DNA of 46,347 nucleotides. Origin: Aquibacillus sediminis. Lineage in GTDB: Bacteria; Bacillota; Bacilli; Bacillales; Amphibacillaceae. The first letter of the stretch is position 1. Each line of letters begins with the position of its first letter. The notes beneath the pieces are model-generated. The model saw nothing but the letters and a program-made list of their open reading frames with translations, had not been told where the DNA came from and ran no database searches. Positions 32,356 to 42,173 of the stretch are shown here, piece by piece. The position numbers were made by a program, and so were the translations under genes. The stretch spans positions 1 through 46,347 of the forward strand of contig NZ_SZNM01000027.1 of assembly GCF_005870085.1 (NCBI RefSeq), given 5' to 3'.

Positions 32356-32805
32356 TTAAAAGATACTACAAAACATTAGCAATAATAGGAACCCTATTAT
32401 AATGCACTTTTGAAGGCTATAGGTTATTAGGAATAACAACCCATATAGAACTTTAAAATATAATGCAGCGTGGGATTGTGGATTATTTGGAAGCACAATT
32501 GGTTGTTGTTTTGGTTCAAATCCAAAGGCTTTTCTAACACCTATCCCTCTTTGTTCCAGCCATTCTTTAGCAACTATTAAATCATTTAATTCAACATGGA
32601 ATGCAATGTGTCTTAATGAAGGATGGTAAGGAGTCTCAACTTTATCTGTTTCCCATAGACCAAGCCAACTCTTTCCCTTTTCAATCCAAAAAAATGTTAC
32701 TGCTTCACCCTGATGGGCTAACTCTAATCCTAAGTTACTATAAAACTCAACGGATTTAGATATATTACTCACTGGTAAATGTGCTTCATAAATACCTTTA
32801 ATCAT
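32356..32805 (-). CDS. VOC-family (glyoxalase/bleomycin-resistance-like) protein with unusual C-terminus
   Basis: A 149-residue protein; the ATG at 32805 is preferred because AAGGGAG precedes it. It has the VOC repeat pattern (EAHLPVSNISKSVEFYSNLG, then RHIAFHVELNDL) and metal-type histidines in the first and second halves. The family end (a DPxGNxLE motif after HAALYFK) is replaced by a hydrophobic tail, YGLLFLITYSLQKC and IIIGFLLLLMF. That tail lacks the last metal-ligand glutamate. It could be a mutated or frameshifted gene, or a membrane-tethered variant. Confidence 0.72.
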   Translation of the reverse strand: MIKGIYEAHLPVSNISKSVEFYSNLGLELAHQGEAVTFFWIEKGKSWLGLWETDKVETPYHPSLRHIAFHVELNDLIVAKEWLEQRGIGVRKAFGFEPKQQPIVLPNNPQSHAALYFKVLYGLLFLITYSLQKCIIIGFLLLLMFCSIF

Positions 32806-32870
32806 ATGTGAAAAACTCCCTTTCATTTTATTTTAAATATAGATACTTCCATTAATTTGCTTATTCCAGT

Positions 32871-32920
32871 AACCTGCCTCTTTAGCACAATAGGAGTTAT
32901 CAGATTGACAACTCCTTTTT
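32871..32920 (-). repeat. Hairpin plus GCAGG repeat, copy 1
   Basis: Minus strand: AGGAGTTGTC pairs with GATAACTCCT, then ATTGTGCTAAAGAGGCAGGT. One of four related units (also 33281-33328, 34461-34500, 35661-35715), each lying ahead of a small gene. It is upstream of the VOC-family gene. Confidence 0.7.
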
Positions 32921-32963
32921 AAATATTCGCACCCTTTACTTTAATAAAAACATATTATCTTAA

Positions 32964-33242
32964 TTAAGATTTTTTCATATATTCTCGGATATTAGAATGT
33001 AATAGAATTACTGCAATTAACAATACTCCCTCCCAGGATAGAGCAAACTCCCAAAGGCTTCCTAAAATGTGTAAAAATCCACCGATTAGTTCCATCATTA
33101 GTAGTAAAGGAATTGTTAAAAGAAAATTTTCAGTTGGGGCTATATTTTGTTCCAAAATCATATTTAGAAATTCGCTAAACCTATATCTTTCTTGTGATAT
33201 AGATAGCAAAATCACCCCAGTAATTATAATCCACTTTTTCAT
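32964..33242 (-). CDS. Small membrane protein (92 aa)
   Basis: A short membrane protein from the ATG at 33242, preceded by GGGAGGGAG. A first hydrophobic segment (MKKWIIITGVILLSIS) may be a signal anchor. Two further segments follow (LLTIPLLLMMELIGGFLHIL and WEGVLLIAVILLH). I do not recognise the family. It lies downstream of repeat copy 2 and of the group II intron. Confidence 0.55.
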   Translation of the reverse strand: MKKWIIITGVILLSISQERYRFSEFLNMILEQNIAPTENFLLTIPLLLMMELIGGFLHILGSLWEFALSWEGVLLIAVILLHSNIREYMKKS

Positions 33243-33280
33243 TATTTTCTCTCCCTCCCAAAGAATTGATTTGTTAAAGT

Positions 33281-33328
33281 ATCTGCCCTTTAACACAATA
33301 GGAGCTGCCGTATCGACAATTCCTTATT
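33281..33328 (-). repeat. Hairpin plus GCAGG repeat, copy 2
   Basis: Minus strand: AGGAATTGTC pairs with GGCAGCTCCT, then ATTGTGTTAAAGGGCAGAT. It immediately follows the 3' end of the group II intron and precedes the small membrane protein gene. Confidence 0.7.
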
Positions 33329-33344
33329 AAATATTTGTTAGCAA

Positions 33345-34204
33345 TAGGTAAGCATTTGAAGTTATCTCCAGCTTTTCCCCTGCTCCACACGAAATGTGAC
33401 AGTTTCCCGTCATTTCGCGCTCCATCTAACGCTATGTACTTAGACTATAAGTTCCTCGTTACCCTTAAACAAGAAGGTTCCTACTACTCTACTTGTTAAG
33501 AGCTCGCACTGCGAAAAATCTCGCATTCCTACCCGATCGGTGCGATGAACGCTTGGAAAATAATCATTCCATTTCGTTAGACTTGGGGCTGTTCCTCCAC
33601 TCCCATTACAGGAGATTCATCAGTCGTACCCCTACCTTCGCAAGAATAGATGCATTTCAGCTTTTTGCCTTATAGCAAACGTTTCGGATGACAGTCCTTG
33701 TTTCAACGTTTCCTGCTTCCCAAGTACCTTACAACGTAGCTATCCATTCTAGACGTAGGTGCTTCCTGTAAGCCTGTGAGCTTGATACCGCCGTTGTTCG
33801 GTATAGTGTATTTCAGAGGGAGCATTTTTACTCTACACCACTCACCCCAACGTTGGTTGGGACATAGCTTTACACTATGTTCTAACTTTAGACCTGTACA
33901 TTCGGAAGTTTGTCAGTTCACTTCTATTGGAACATTCTCACCTTATCTAGTTTTTCAGCCATGCGGCATATCAGTTAGCGTACCTTTTCCAATGGAATGG
34001 CTCTAGCCTTCCTTCTGCCGAATCTACCTGTGCTTCGAACCCCATAAACTATCATTCATGACGCACGCAGGAGTATTGATGGGATAGTTTCAAGAAACAT
34101 GGTTCTCTCATTCCTATCCTCCGTTGTAAAGTTAAAGTTTATCTAGTAAACTTCCTGTATTTTCACGCAGCAAAGCGCTTATAACAGAACTTGTCGCGCG
34201 CTCC
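33345..34204 (-). mobile_element. ORF-less group II intron
   Basis: About 860 bp on the minus strand with no reading frame of its own. Domain V is clear at 33387-33420: 34 nt with an 8-bp lower helix (GCGCGAAA/UUUCGUGU), a 2-nt CA bulge, a 6-bp upper helix and a GAAA tetraloop. Domain VI follows (AAGCUGGAGAUAACUUCAAA, then UGCUUACCUAU) and ends near 33345. The 5' end lies near 34204, with GCGCGCGACAAG just after the stop of the 67-residue-frame gene. The usual reverse transcriptase/maturase gene is missing, so it needs a maturase in trans, if it is active at all. Confidence 0.75.
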
Positions 34205-34206
34205 CG

Positions 34207-34392
34207 TTAGTTCAATGACATAGTAAGTTCATTAAAGAAGTTTGGAAAGACAAAAATTAAAAATAGTCCGAAAAACATCAATAAGATATATTTCTTTCTG
34301 TCTTTTCCTTCTTTTAATTCCCAAAGTCCTGTTGTTACTAAATATAAACCGACTACCGTGCATAATATCTGTAAAATGTACATGAAATTCAT
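34207..34392 (-). CDS. Small membrane protein (61 aa)
   Basis: A two-helix membrane protein. The start at 34392 is chosen because TAGGGGGAAG precedes that ATG. Hydrophobic segments are about 4-22 and 36-55, separated by the charged loop KEGKDRKK. I do not recognise the family. The group II intron starts a few bases after its stop codon, so the intron sits in what was the 3' region of this transcript. Confidence 0.55.
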   Translation of the reverse strand: MNFMYILQILCTVVGLYLVTTGLWELKEGKDRKKYILLMFFGLFLIFVFPNFFNELTMSLN

Positions 34393-34460
34393 TTTTCTTC
34401 CCCCTAACAAATGCTCCTTAAATAAATTTTACCATAAAAAACCAAACTCCTATTAAATAA

Positions 34461-34500
34461 TCCTGCTCTTTAACGAAATAAGGGCTGTATCCCTTGTTCC
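34461..34500 (-). repeat. Hairpin plus GCAGG repeat, copy 3
   Basis: Minus strand: AAGGG-ATACA-CCCTT type hairpin, then ATTTCGTTAAAGAGCAGGAT. It lies upstream of the small membrane protein gene and just downstream of the coiled-coil protein gene. Confidence 0.65.
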
Positions 34501-34528
34501 AGATAAGCTCCCAATAGTTGAATAATTA

Positions 34529-35080
34529 CTATTTTGCAGCTTCCTTATTTTGCAAATTATCTTTTAAGTCACTCCAGTGTTTATAAAATTCCGTATGGTT
34601 CGAAAAACTCTGTAAAGTTTTGCTTTTCATATTCTCTGAAAGAAACACCATATCCTTGGAAATCATTTCTGCCCGTTCTTTAAGCCTAATTGAACGCTCT
34701 CCTAACTTTATTTGTTCTAAATCGTTTGAAATCGTACTATGATAATGAATTAGAAACTGTGCTAAATTAGTAAAGTTTGAGTTAGATACATTACCTAGAC
34801 TAATCTTATAGTATTTTGTTGCTGGTCTTCCCCAAAGTAATCCTTCTGCCTTTAAGAATTCGTTATTTAAAATGTTTGCAGCATCTGAAGCCTCATTATC
34901 CCACTCAGCTATAAGACGCTCTGAACGATAAGCTAGCTCCTCAAATTTCGATTCAATACTCAAAAAATCCCTTTCTTGCTGCAAGTTTAAAAGGGTATTC
35001 GCTACGTACCATTGATACGCGAGAATAATCACAACAATTATTAATACGACAAAACTTACGATGGTAACTCTTTTTTTCAT
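34529..35080 (-). CDS. Membrane-anchored coiled-coil protein of unknown function
   Basis: A 183-residue protein from the ATG at 35080, which follows GGAGG at close spacing; a longer reading to 35158 has no site. One N-terminal membrane helix (KKRVTIVSFVVLIIVVIILA) leads to an extracytoplasmic or cytoplasmic region rich in charged residues and heptads. No domain is recognised. It belongs to the row of small genes separated by the GCAGG repeats; its function is unknown. Confidence 0.6.
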   Translation of the reverse strand: MKKRVTIVSFVVLIIVVIILAYQWYVANTLLNLQQERDFLSIESKFEELAYRSERLIAEWDNEASDAANILNNEFLKAEGLLWGRPATKYYKISLGNVSNSNFTNLAQFLIHYHSTISNDLEQIKLGERSIRLKERAEMISKDMVFLSENMKSKTLQSFSNHTEFYKHWSDLKDNLQNKEAAK

Positions 35081-35147
35081 ATATACCTCCAGTATATCCA
35101 GTAAAACGTTGTACCTGACAGTTCTACATTTGCACCCGTTAGGTGAA

Positions 35148-35586
35148 TTATTTTGCATTAAATGGAATTGCGTATATTGCTTCTCCTTCTTCCCAACTAG
35201 CGTGAATTACATATACATAATTACCTGATTTATTTGGAAGGTTTATTTTGTTATTTGTTCGAAGTATATTCACCATTATTATCCTCCCATATTCCTCCTT
35301 CCTTTTTAGAAGGCTGGTAATCAAAGGTAATCACTAACTCTGCATTAGGTGAAACTTCATTATTTTCTAAATCCACAACGAGATTTGATGGTGTTGGTGA
35401 ATCAGCATTTACAGCTTTGTTATCATTAGACCAAGAATAAGTACCTCTTTTATATGATACTTCCTTACCATCCACTGTGAAAGTCGGTTCTGGTGGCTTC
35501 AGTTCTTCATTCATTTGATTATCACAAGATACTAAAACAAAACAAAAGAACAGCATTATCAATATGTATAACAAACTCTTTTTAAT
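35148..35586 (-). pseudogene. Frameshifted lipoprotein gene, apparent ATT start
   Basis: An N-terminal lipoprotein signal (KKSLLYILIMLFFCFVLVSC) is followed by FTVDGKEVSYKRGTYSWS. The frame stops at 35251 after NGEYTSNK. The next frame continues without a gap as NKINLPNKSGNYVYVIHASW to a stop at 35148, which restores a protein of about 145 residues. So the gene carries one frameshift near 35255. The best start is ATT at 35586, 7 bases after AGGAGG; the TTG at 35574 is too far from the site. I know similar Bacillus lipoproteins only as hypothetical. Confidence 0.65.
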
Positions 35587-35660
35587 TTTAATTCCTCCTC
35601 TCTGTACTTAATGAGACGTTAATTTTTATATTTCTTTTCATCAACCTTCTTCTTCCACTA

Positions 35661-35715
35661 ACCTGCTCCTTTATTCCAATATATAATGGCTTCTGATTAG
35701 CCGGTTAATCTCATT
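35661..35715 (-). repeat. Hairpin plus GCAGG repeat, copy 4
   Basis: Minus strand: GGCTAATCAGAAGCC hairpin, then ATTATATATTGGAATAAAG and GAGCAGGTTAG. It lies upstream of the frameshifted lipoprotein gene and is the most diverged copy. Confidence 0.6.
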
Positions 35716-35829
35716 TAATAAAAAACCATAACAAGCGAAGTCCGCAGGTTGCATGAGTTATCGATTATCGAGATGCGCTGGGACGGTTCTAGTTGCTTCG
35801 CCATTACAAAAGAGTCACTAATCGAGAAC

Positions 35830-36110
35830 AAAAAGAGGCTTCTCAATAGTTTATATAACTAATGAGAAGCCTCTTTTAATTTACATTATGTTAGCATTTT
35901 GTTAGCAAATTTCTTAAGAACGCTTATATACCAAGGGTTTGAGCAGCAATCACATCATGCCGCCCCCCTATGGTGAGAGTGTGTAATATCTTTAACTTGA
36001 TGTGCATAGAGTGCGGTATATCAAGGTTTTGCTAAATTTTGTCTGTAACATCTTTAACGGGATTTTACCGTTTTTTACTGGATTCCGTTAGCAAAATGTT
36101 AGCTATTTAA
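35830..36110. repeat. Long direct repeat, left copy, flanking the STAND gene
   Basis: About 280 bp, matching 40350-40632 in order and orientation. Shared blocks include a terminator hairpin, TAGCATTTTGTTAGCAAAT, ATGGTGAGAGTGTGTAATAT, CTGTAACATCTTT and a final CAAAATGTTAGC. The GTTAGCA/TGCTAAC motif recurs at both ends, like arm-type or core sites of a tyrosine recombinase. The other 300 bases before the STAND stop hold nothing else that I can assign. Confidence 0.85.
35831..35877. terminator. Strong bidirectional terminator in the left direct repeat
   Basis: AAAGAGGCTTCTCA and TGAGAAGCCTCTTT are exact arms, with A- and T-rich flanks in both directions. It would end the minus-strand STAND transcript about 330 bp after its stop. 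The right copy is at 40350-40394. Confidence 0.8.
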
Positions 36111-36208
36111 AGCACATTGTCTATTAATGTTTTTCACACACTCCACATGAAACTCTATTCAGAACTACTTAAGAAAATTTAGTGCTCTTTTTTATATTAC
36201 AACGATGA

Positions 36209-39200
36209 TTAACTTTCTAAATAATCCACCACATCTTGTTCTAGCTTGACTCCCAGTCCGTTTTTCATTAACAGCAAGATGTCCTTTACTACTCTTTGTT
36301 CATTATCATCTATTAGTGACTTTAACTTTTCATCTATTTCATCTGTACTGCTAAAATTAATCCTTTGCTTAATATACCTATCTATCCAAAACTTCTTAAA
36401 GTATGGAATTAGTATCATGTCAGTACCAAACTCATCCTTATTAAACGCTTGTTCTAATACTTGTAGGACTTTACATTGTAATTCTAGTGCCTTTTCGGGT
36501 GTCGAGTGATTAGACATAGCTAAATATGCTAAACATTGTATTGTAGTTTTATAATCCTCAGTTACATTATTAGCTAATTCTATAATTGCACCGTCTTTTG
36601 TTGCAGGAACAACAGCTTCTTCAAAAACTTTCTTTACTAAGTCCCAAAATTTTGAGTGGTCATTATATTCTTTATCCGCATAATCTAATACCCGTTTTTG
36701 AATAGTATTAGCATCTTGAGAGCTCTCAAGATTAACTGTACTCATATATAACATAACCTTTGGTAGACTAATATGATTAGCATTATAGAAGGCATTCTTC
36801 TTAACATTCGTTTCCGCCTGAAAAGCAGTCTCTTTATCAATTCTTTCTTTAGTATCTTGGGTCCAACCCTTTTCATAAAAGACCATGCTAGCCCTTAGCA
36901 ATTCTTGTCCTCTTATAGATGTTTTTATTGCTTCTTCTACTTTATCATCCGATATAAGATAACTAATTGAGTTAATTAAATGATAAGTGGAAATAGCGTT
37001 TTCAATATTATATGCATCTATGATTTTTAAGCCAGAATACAACCACTCTTTAGCCTTAACATATTTTTTCATTCCATCAGCTAATAAGAAAAACAACGTA
37101 TGAACATGAAAGGTTACACTTTCTTGAAAAAAGTTAGTTAACTCTTCACTTCTAGACATAAAAGCACCTATATAAGGTTCCCAGCTATCTTTTCCCTCTT
37201 TTGGAGGATTGCCAGTTCTAATTATAGAGCTATAATAGCCTAATACATGCCCTAAAATACTAAAGGTATTCTTCCAAGAACTATCTTGAAATTTATTTTC
37301 GTTTAATTTTTTTAGAGTATTTTCCAAAGCCTCGAAAGACTCATAGAGTTTTCCTTCTTTCCACAAGCTAATTGCTAAGTCACCATATAATCCTGCTTGT
37401 TTACCTTCATCAACAAATTCATAGTCCTCAAATATCTCTATAGCCTTTTTTACCATAGGTGTTGCATTTGCTGGCCCATTTATATTATCTTCACAAACTG
37501 CAAGTTCTAAGTAAGCATCTACTCTTTCTAAATAATATTCATTTACTGTAACTGACAATGCTTTATAATAATAAGGTAATGCTTTGTCATAATCCTTAAC
37601 TATAAAGAATTGTTTAGCCAATATAGAGTTAATTAAAAAAACAGACTTATCATCTACAACATTACTTAAGTAATTATCGCCTAAGTTTTTTGCAGTCTCT
37701 AATTTGTTCATATATTCAGCAAGAACAATTATTTTAGACCTTACTACACAAGATGTCATTAAGTGAAGTTCTACATTTTCAGAAAATCCTTCCAGTCTAT
37801 TCAGATACTCATAAATTAAAGACCAATCTTGTTCAGACTTATCCTTTTTATGTTCTCGCATCCATATATTCGTTGGTATTGCTAAACAACCAACAGGATA
37901 CAATTCCCCTTTTGAAGCTGTAGACAGTTGATTTGGTGATAAACTCTTCACCATTTCCATCCACTCATCAACCATTTCTATATTATCTAGTCTATGAGAT
38001 AACATCCAAATAAGTTCTTCTATATCCCCCTCCACTTCTACTTTGTCTAGAATATCATAATCGAATTTATTTAGAGCTTCTTTCATGTAACGTAATGAAG
38101 ATAAAGTATCTGTATTCATAAAATGAATGGATAATAATATTGAAGCATAAGAAAGTGTTAATGAAATATTACTCTCATGATGATGATTACTTATATACTC
38201 ATTAACTTCTTCTTTAATATAAGTGTTGTCCTTATTGAACTTGTCCAATAAAATCAGTTGCTTAGTTCTAATAATCAATTTCAAATCAAAAGTAATATCT
38301 TCAGGTAATGGAGTTTCTCTCCATAAGGATGTAATCCCCCAGTAATCCTCAGACAAATTTTCCTCTTCTAATGAAGTAAGTAAATTAAGATAAGCGAATG
38401 CAAGATTATTATATTCTTCAGCATTTAATAAATGTGTAATTAGTTTCATGCCTTCTAAGGGGGTTAAGGTTCCTTTACTAGATATATGAGAACCTAACCT
38501 ACTGTGTACAGCTTTTTTCACCTCGTCTTGTAGGTTTTTTTCACCGATTTTATTAACTAAGGGGGATAATTTATATTGCTCCTCCTCCATGGAAACCCAT
38601 TTCCCCATCAACTTGTGCAGACGTTCATATGGATGGGAAATATTCGGTGTTACATCTGAAATAATGGTCAAAACAGTAGTATCAAATTGTTCATTGACTA
38701 CAGAAAGTCTGTAGAGCATTTCCTTTGCGTTTTCATCATCAATACTTTCCACAAGTAATTTCTGAATTTCATGTATAAGGTCGTTGGCATAATCTCCTTT
38801 AGTAATGGTCTCAAATACTTCTTTTGACATATCCCAATCATGATATGCTAAGTATTCTGCAATCATATATAACAAGCTAGGATTATTATGAGTTATTGCA
38901 GCAAGAAAAGTTGAAAGATCTCCTGCCATTTTTGTAGAAGCACCTTTATTAATTAACAATTCTTTTATTTCACTTTCTTTAAAGTCCGGTATATTCCTTG
39001 AAACTATTGTATTTCTTCCTAACTGATGTTTTACCTTAACATTCAAATCCTGACTCGCAGATGTAAATAACTTCACACCTTTTCTGCGGCACATCTGGAT
39101 AAATTTAACTATCACATCATTCAAACTATTTTGAAATGCACTTATAGGTAAATCATCAACTAATATAACATCACCTTCATTGAATTTAGAAAGTGCTTCA

Positions 39201-40021
39201 TTGTACCAGTCTCCGTTACTATTCATATTAGTATTTGTACTAGCCGCTAGAGAAGTTTGAAATGTTGCTACTGCTTGTTCATTACTCATACATGTCATGC
39301 TAATCCAAATTACTTTGCCATTATATCTATCTGAAATTAATGTTAATAACTGTGTCTTTCCAGTGCCCACACCTCCATATAAATGGCACCAAGAATGCTG
39401 TTCTATTGAATTTACTAAATGGTCAACAACCTCGACTCGATGAATTCCATCTAACACTAAAGTTGGAGGTTTATAGTCAATATTTGCTGAAGAAAGTTTA
39501 TGAATATTTAATGGTATGTCAGAACTTAATTTATCTTTAAGTACATCTATACTCTTAGAAAAGGTATGAGATATGAAACCCTTAAGACCTTTTAAACCTT
39601 TTTTTATATCTTCTTGGTTCTTTTTAATTTCCTTCATATGTGCTTTATCAGTTAGTATTTTATTTAGAAAAAAATCACTATACATCTCATCTTTTAAAAA
39701 GTATATAAAATCAGCAATGGCTTCTGCTGTTCCATCTTTATACCCATCAAAACTAACACCTATAATATCACTGGCTTTCAAACTATCCTCACTATAAAAC
39801 ATTGACCGTATCGCAATATCTATGTTTTTTTGCCTCGATAAAAAACTATTTAATTCACTACCGAACTCATCTTTATATTTCTTATAGAAACGTTTTTCAG
39901 CTTTCTCATAAGCTTCTTGTACTTTTCCACTTACTATCTCTTCATTTCCAAAAATAGCATCATAGCCTAAGTTAGCAATAATTCCAGTTACTATTCCTCC
40001 GACAGCACTTCCCACTACCAT
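36209..40021 (-). CDS. Large STAND NTPase (NB-ARC/AAA-like core with helical repeats), probable defence protein
   Basis: A 1270-residue protein. The N-terminus starts with a glycine-rich hydrophobic stretch (VVGSAVGGIVTGIIANLGY) and a helical region up to about 170, possibly a membrane-acting or effector part. A P-loop core follows: Walker A YGGVGTGKTQ (215-224), Walker B DVILVDDLP (284-292) and a likely sensor in FTSASQDLNVKV. From about 500 the chain is a long array of TPR-like helical repeats, as in STAND sensors. STAND NTPases act in anti-phage defence by binding viral proteins through the repeats and switching on an N-terminal effector. I recognise no nuclease, protease or SIR2 effector. 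The start ATG has only a weak GGGGTG site. It is a single-gene unit within long direct repeats. Confidence 0.82.
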   Translation of the reverse strand: MVVGSAVGGIVTGIIANLGYDAIFGNEEIVSGKVQEAYEKAEKRFYKKYKDEFGSELNSFLSRQKNIDIAIRSMFYSEDSLKASDIIGVSFDGYKDGTAEAIADFIYFLKDEMYSDFFLNKILTDKAHMKEIKKNQEDIKKGLKGLKGFISHTFSKSIDVLKDKLSSDIPLNIHKLSSANIDYKPPTLVLDGIHRVEVVDHLVNSIEQHSWCHLYGGVGTGKTQLLTLISDRYNGKVIWISMTCMSNEQAVATFQTSLAASTNTNMNSNGDWYNEALSKFNEGDVILVDDLPISAFQNSLNDVIVKFIQMCRRKGVKLFTSASQDLNVKVKHQLGRNTIVSRNIPDFKESEIKELLINKGASTKMAGDLSTFLAAITHNNPSLLYMIAEYLAYHDWDMSKEVFETITKGDYANDLIHEIQKLLVESIDDENAKEMLYRLSVVNEQFDTTVLTIISDVTPNISHPYERLHKLMGKWVSMEEEQYKLSPLVNKIGEKNLQDEVKKAVHSRLGSHISSKGTLTPLEGMKLITHLLNAEEYNNLAFAYLNLLTSLEEENLSEDYWGITSLWRETPLPEDITFDLKLIIRTKQLILLDKFNKDNTYIKEEVNEYISNHHHESNISLTLSYASILLSIHFMNTDTLSSLRYMKEALNKFDYDILDKVEVEGDIEELIWMLSHRLDNIEMVDEWMEMVKSLSPNQLSTASKGELYPVGCLAIPTNIWMREHKKDKSEQDWSLIYEYLNRLEGFSENVELHLMTSCVVRSKIIVLAEYMNKLETAKNLGDNYLSNVVDDKSVFLINSILAKQFFIVKDYDKALPYYYKALSVTVNEYYLERVDAYLELAVCEDNINGPANATPMVKKAIEIFEDYEFVDEGKQAGLYGDLAISLWKEGKLYESFEALENTLKKLNENKFQDSSWKNTFSILGHVLGYYSSIIRTGNPPKEGKDSWEPYIGAFMSRSEELTNFFQESVTFHVHTLFFLLADGMKKYVKAKEWLYSGLKIIDAYNIENAISTYHLINSISYLISDDKVEEAIKTSIRGQELLRASMVFYEKGWTQDTKERIDKETAFQAETNVKKNAFYNANHISLPKVMLYMSTVNLESSQDANTIQKRVLDYADKEYNDHSKFWDLVKKVFEEAVVPATKDGAIIELANNVTEDYKTTIQCLAYLAMSNHSTPEKALELQCKVLQVLEQAFNKDEFGTDMILIPYFKKFWIDRYIKQRINFSSTDEIDEKLKSLIDDNEQRVVKDILLLMKNGLGVKLEQDVVDYLES

Positions 40022-40349
40022 GACACCCCTCCGTAACTTCTTAGTAACCCTGAGGAACTAACATTAACTTCCATATAATTTATTTTTAATTATATCATTA
40101 AATATCCCTTTTAATGCTATAAGCGCTTACTTCAAGTAAAAGGTTATTACTATAATAACATCCACATTTTTCATTAATAAAATAGAAGCGGTATAAATCC
40201 GCTTCTGTAAGCTAAAATTCGATATCTTCTTCCTCTACTGTAATACAACACCTACTTACTACTTTCAAATTCATTTTGTTCTCCTGAATACCCCTTAATA
40301 TGATTAAACCCGTTATGGAATATTGGTCTGAGAAATGTTTTGGAGTACA
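40022..40349. other. Gene-free stretch upstream of the STAND gene
   Basis: AT-rich sequence that should hold the promoter of the STAND gene; I cannot place boxes with confidence. No ORF or repeat is supported here before the direct repeat begins. Confidence 0.5.
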
Positions 40350-40394
40350 GAAAGAGGCTTCTCAACAGTTTAATCAACTAATGAGAAGCCTCTT
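40350..40394. terminator. Bidirectional terminator in the right direct repeat
   Basis: AAAGAGGCTTCTCA and TGAGAAGCCTCTT are exact arms around TAATC-type loop. Same hairpin as at 35831-35877, placed at the start of the right repeat. Confidence 0.78.
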
Positions 40395-40632
40395 ATATTA
40401 TTTCACTATGTTAGCATTTTGTTAGCAAATAAACCAAAAATCTTTATATATCAAGGGTTTGAGCGGTCATCTCATCATGCCGCCCCTATGGTGAGAGTGT
40501 GTAATATCTTTAACGATGTATTACTAAAGCGCGGTATAACAAGGATTTGTTAAATTCCGTCTGTAACATCTTTCACGGGAATTTATCGTTTTTCATTTTA
40601 TTGTGTTAACAAAATGTTAGCATTTTATTAGT
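40350..40632. repeat. Long direct repeat, right copy, flanking the STAND gene
   Basis: Direct, imperfect copy of 35830-36110. Blocks TAGCATTTTGTTAGCAAAT, ATGGTGAGAGTGTGTAATAT and AACAAAATGTTAGCA occur in the same order with small insertions and substitutions between them. The next 250 bases (40633-40882) contain no gene; they hold an inverted partial copy of the dispersed motif (CTGCGCAGCAAAT at 40731-40743). Confidence 0.85.
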
Positions 40633-40882
40633 ACAATTATCAATTAAATTTCAATCAAGTCCAAAGTTAATAAAGATAACCAGTTAATGTATTATTTTTA
40701 GTAAATTTCCTACTGAACAGTATCCTTGAACTGCGCAGCAAATGACTTTGTATTATTACACTCCGTTTGTAATAAGTATTATCGAATATTACTTGTTGTA
40801 AATAACATACCAGTTACAGGATCTAAATAAATTAAGTCAACAGATTCACTTTTAATGTGCTGCTAGAACCGTCCCCATGTGC

Positions 40883-42160
<1,278 letters not shown>

Positions 42161-42173
42161 TTATCGTAATGAT

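Noticed and set aside
33493-34006. Two plus-strand ORFs of 60 and 76 residues
   Set aside because: They lie inside the structured group II intron on the opposite strand and show no protein family features.
32871-35715. CRISPR array
   Set aside because: The repeats are few, imperfect, irregularly spaced by genes, and no cas genes are present.
35881-36110. Integrase gene remnant inside the direct repeats
   Set aside because: I read both strands of the repeat in all frames and found no integrase motif; the repeat appears non-coding.
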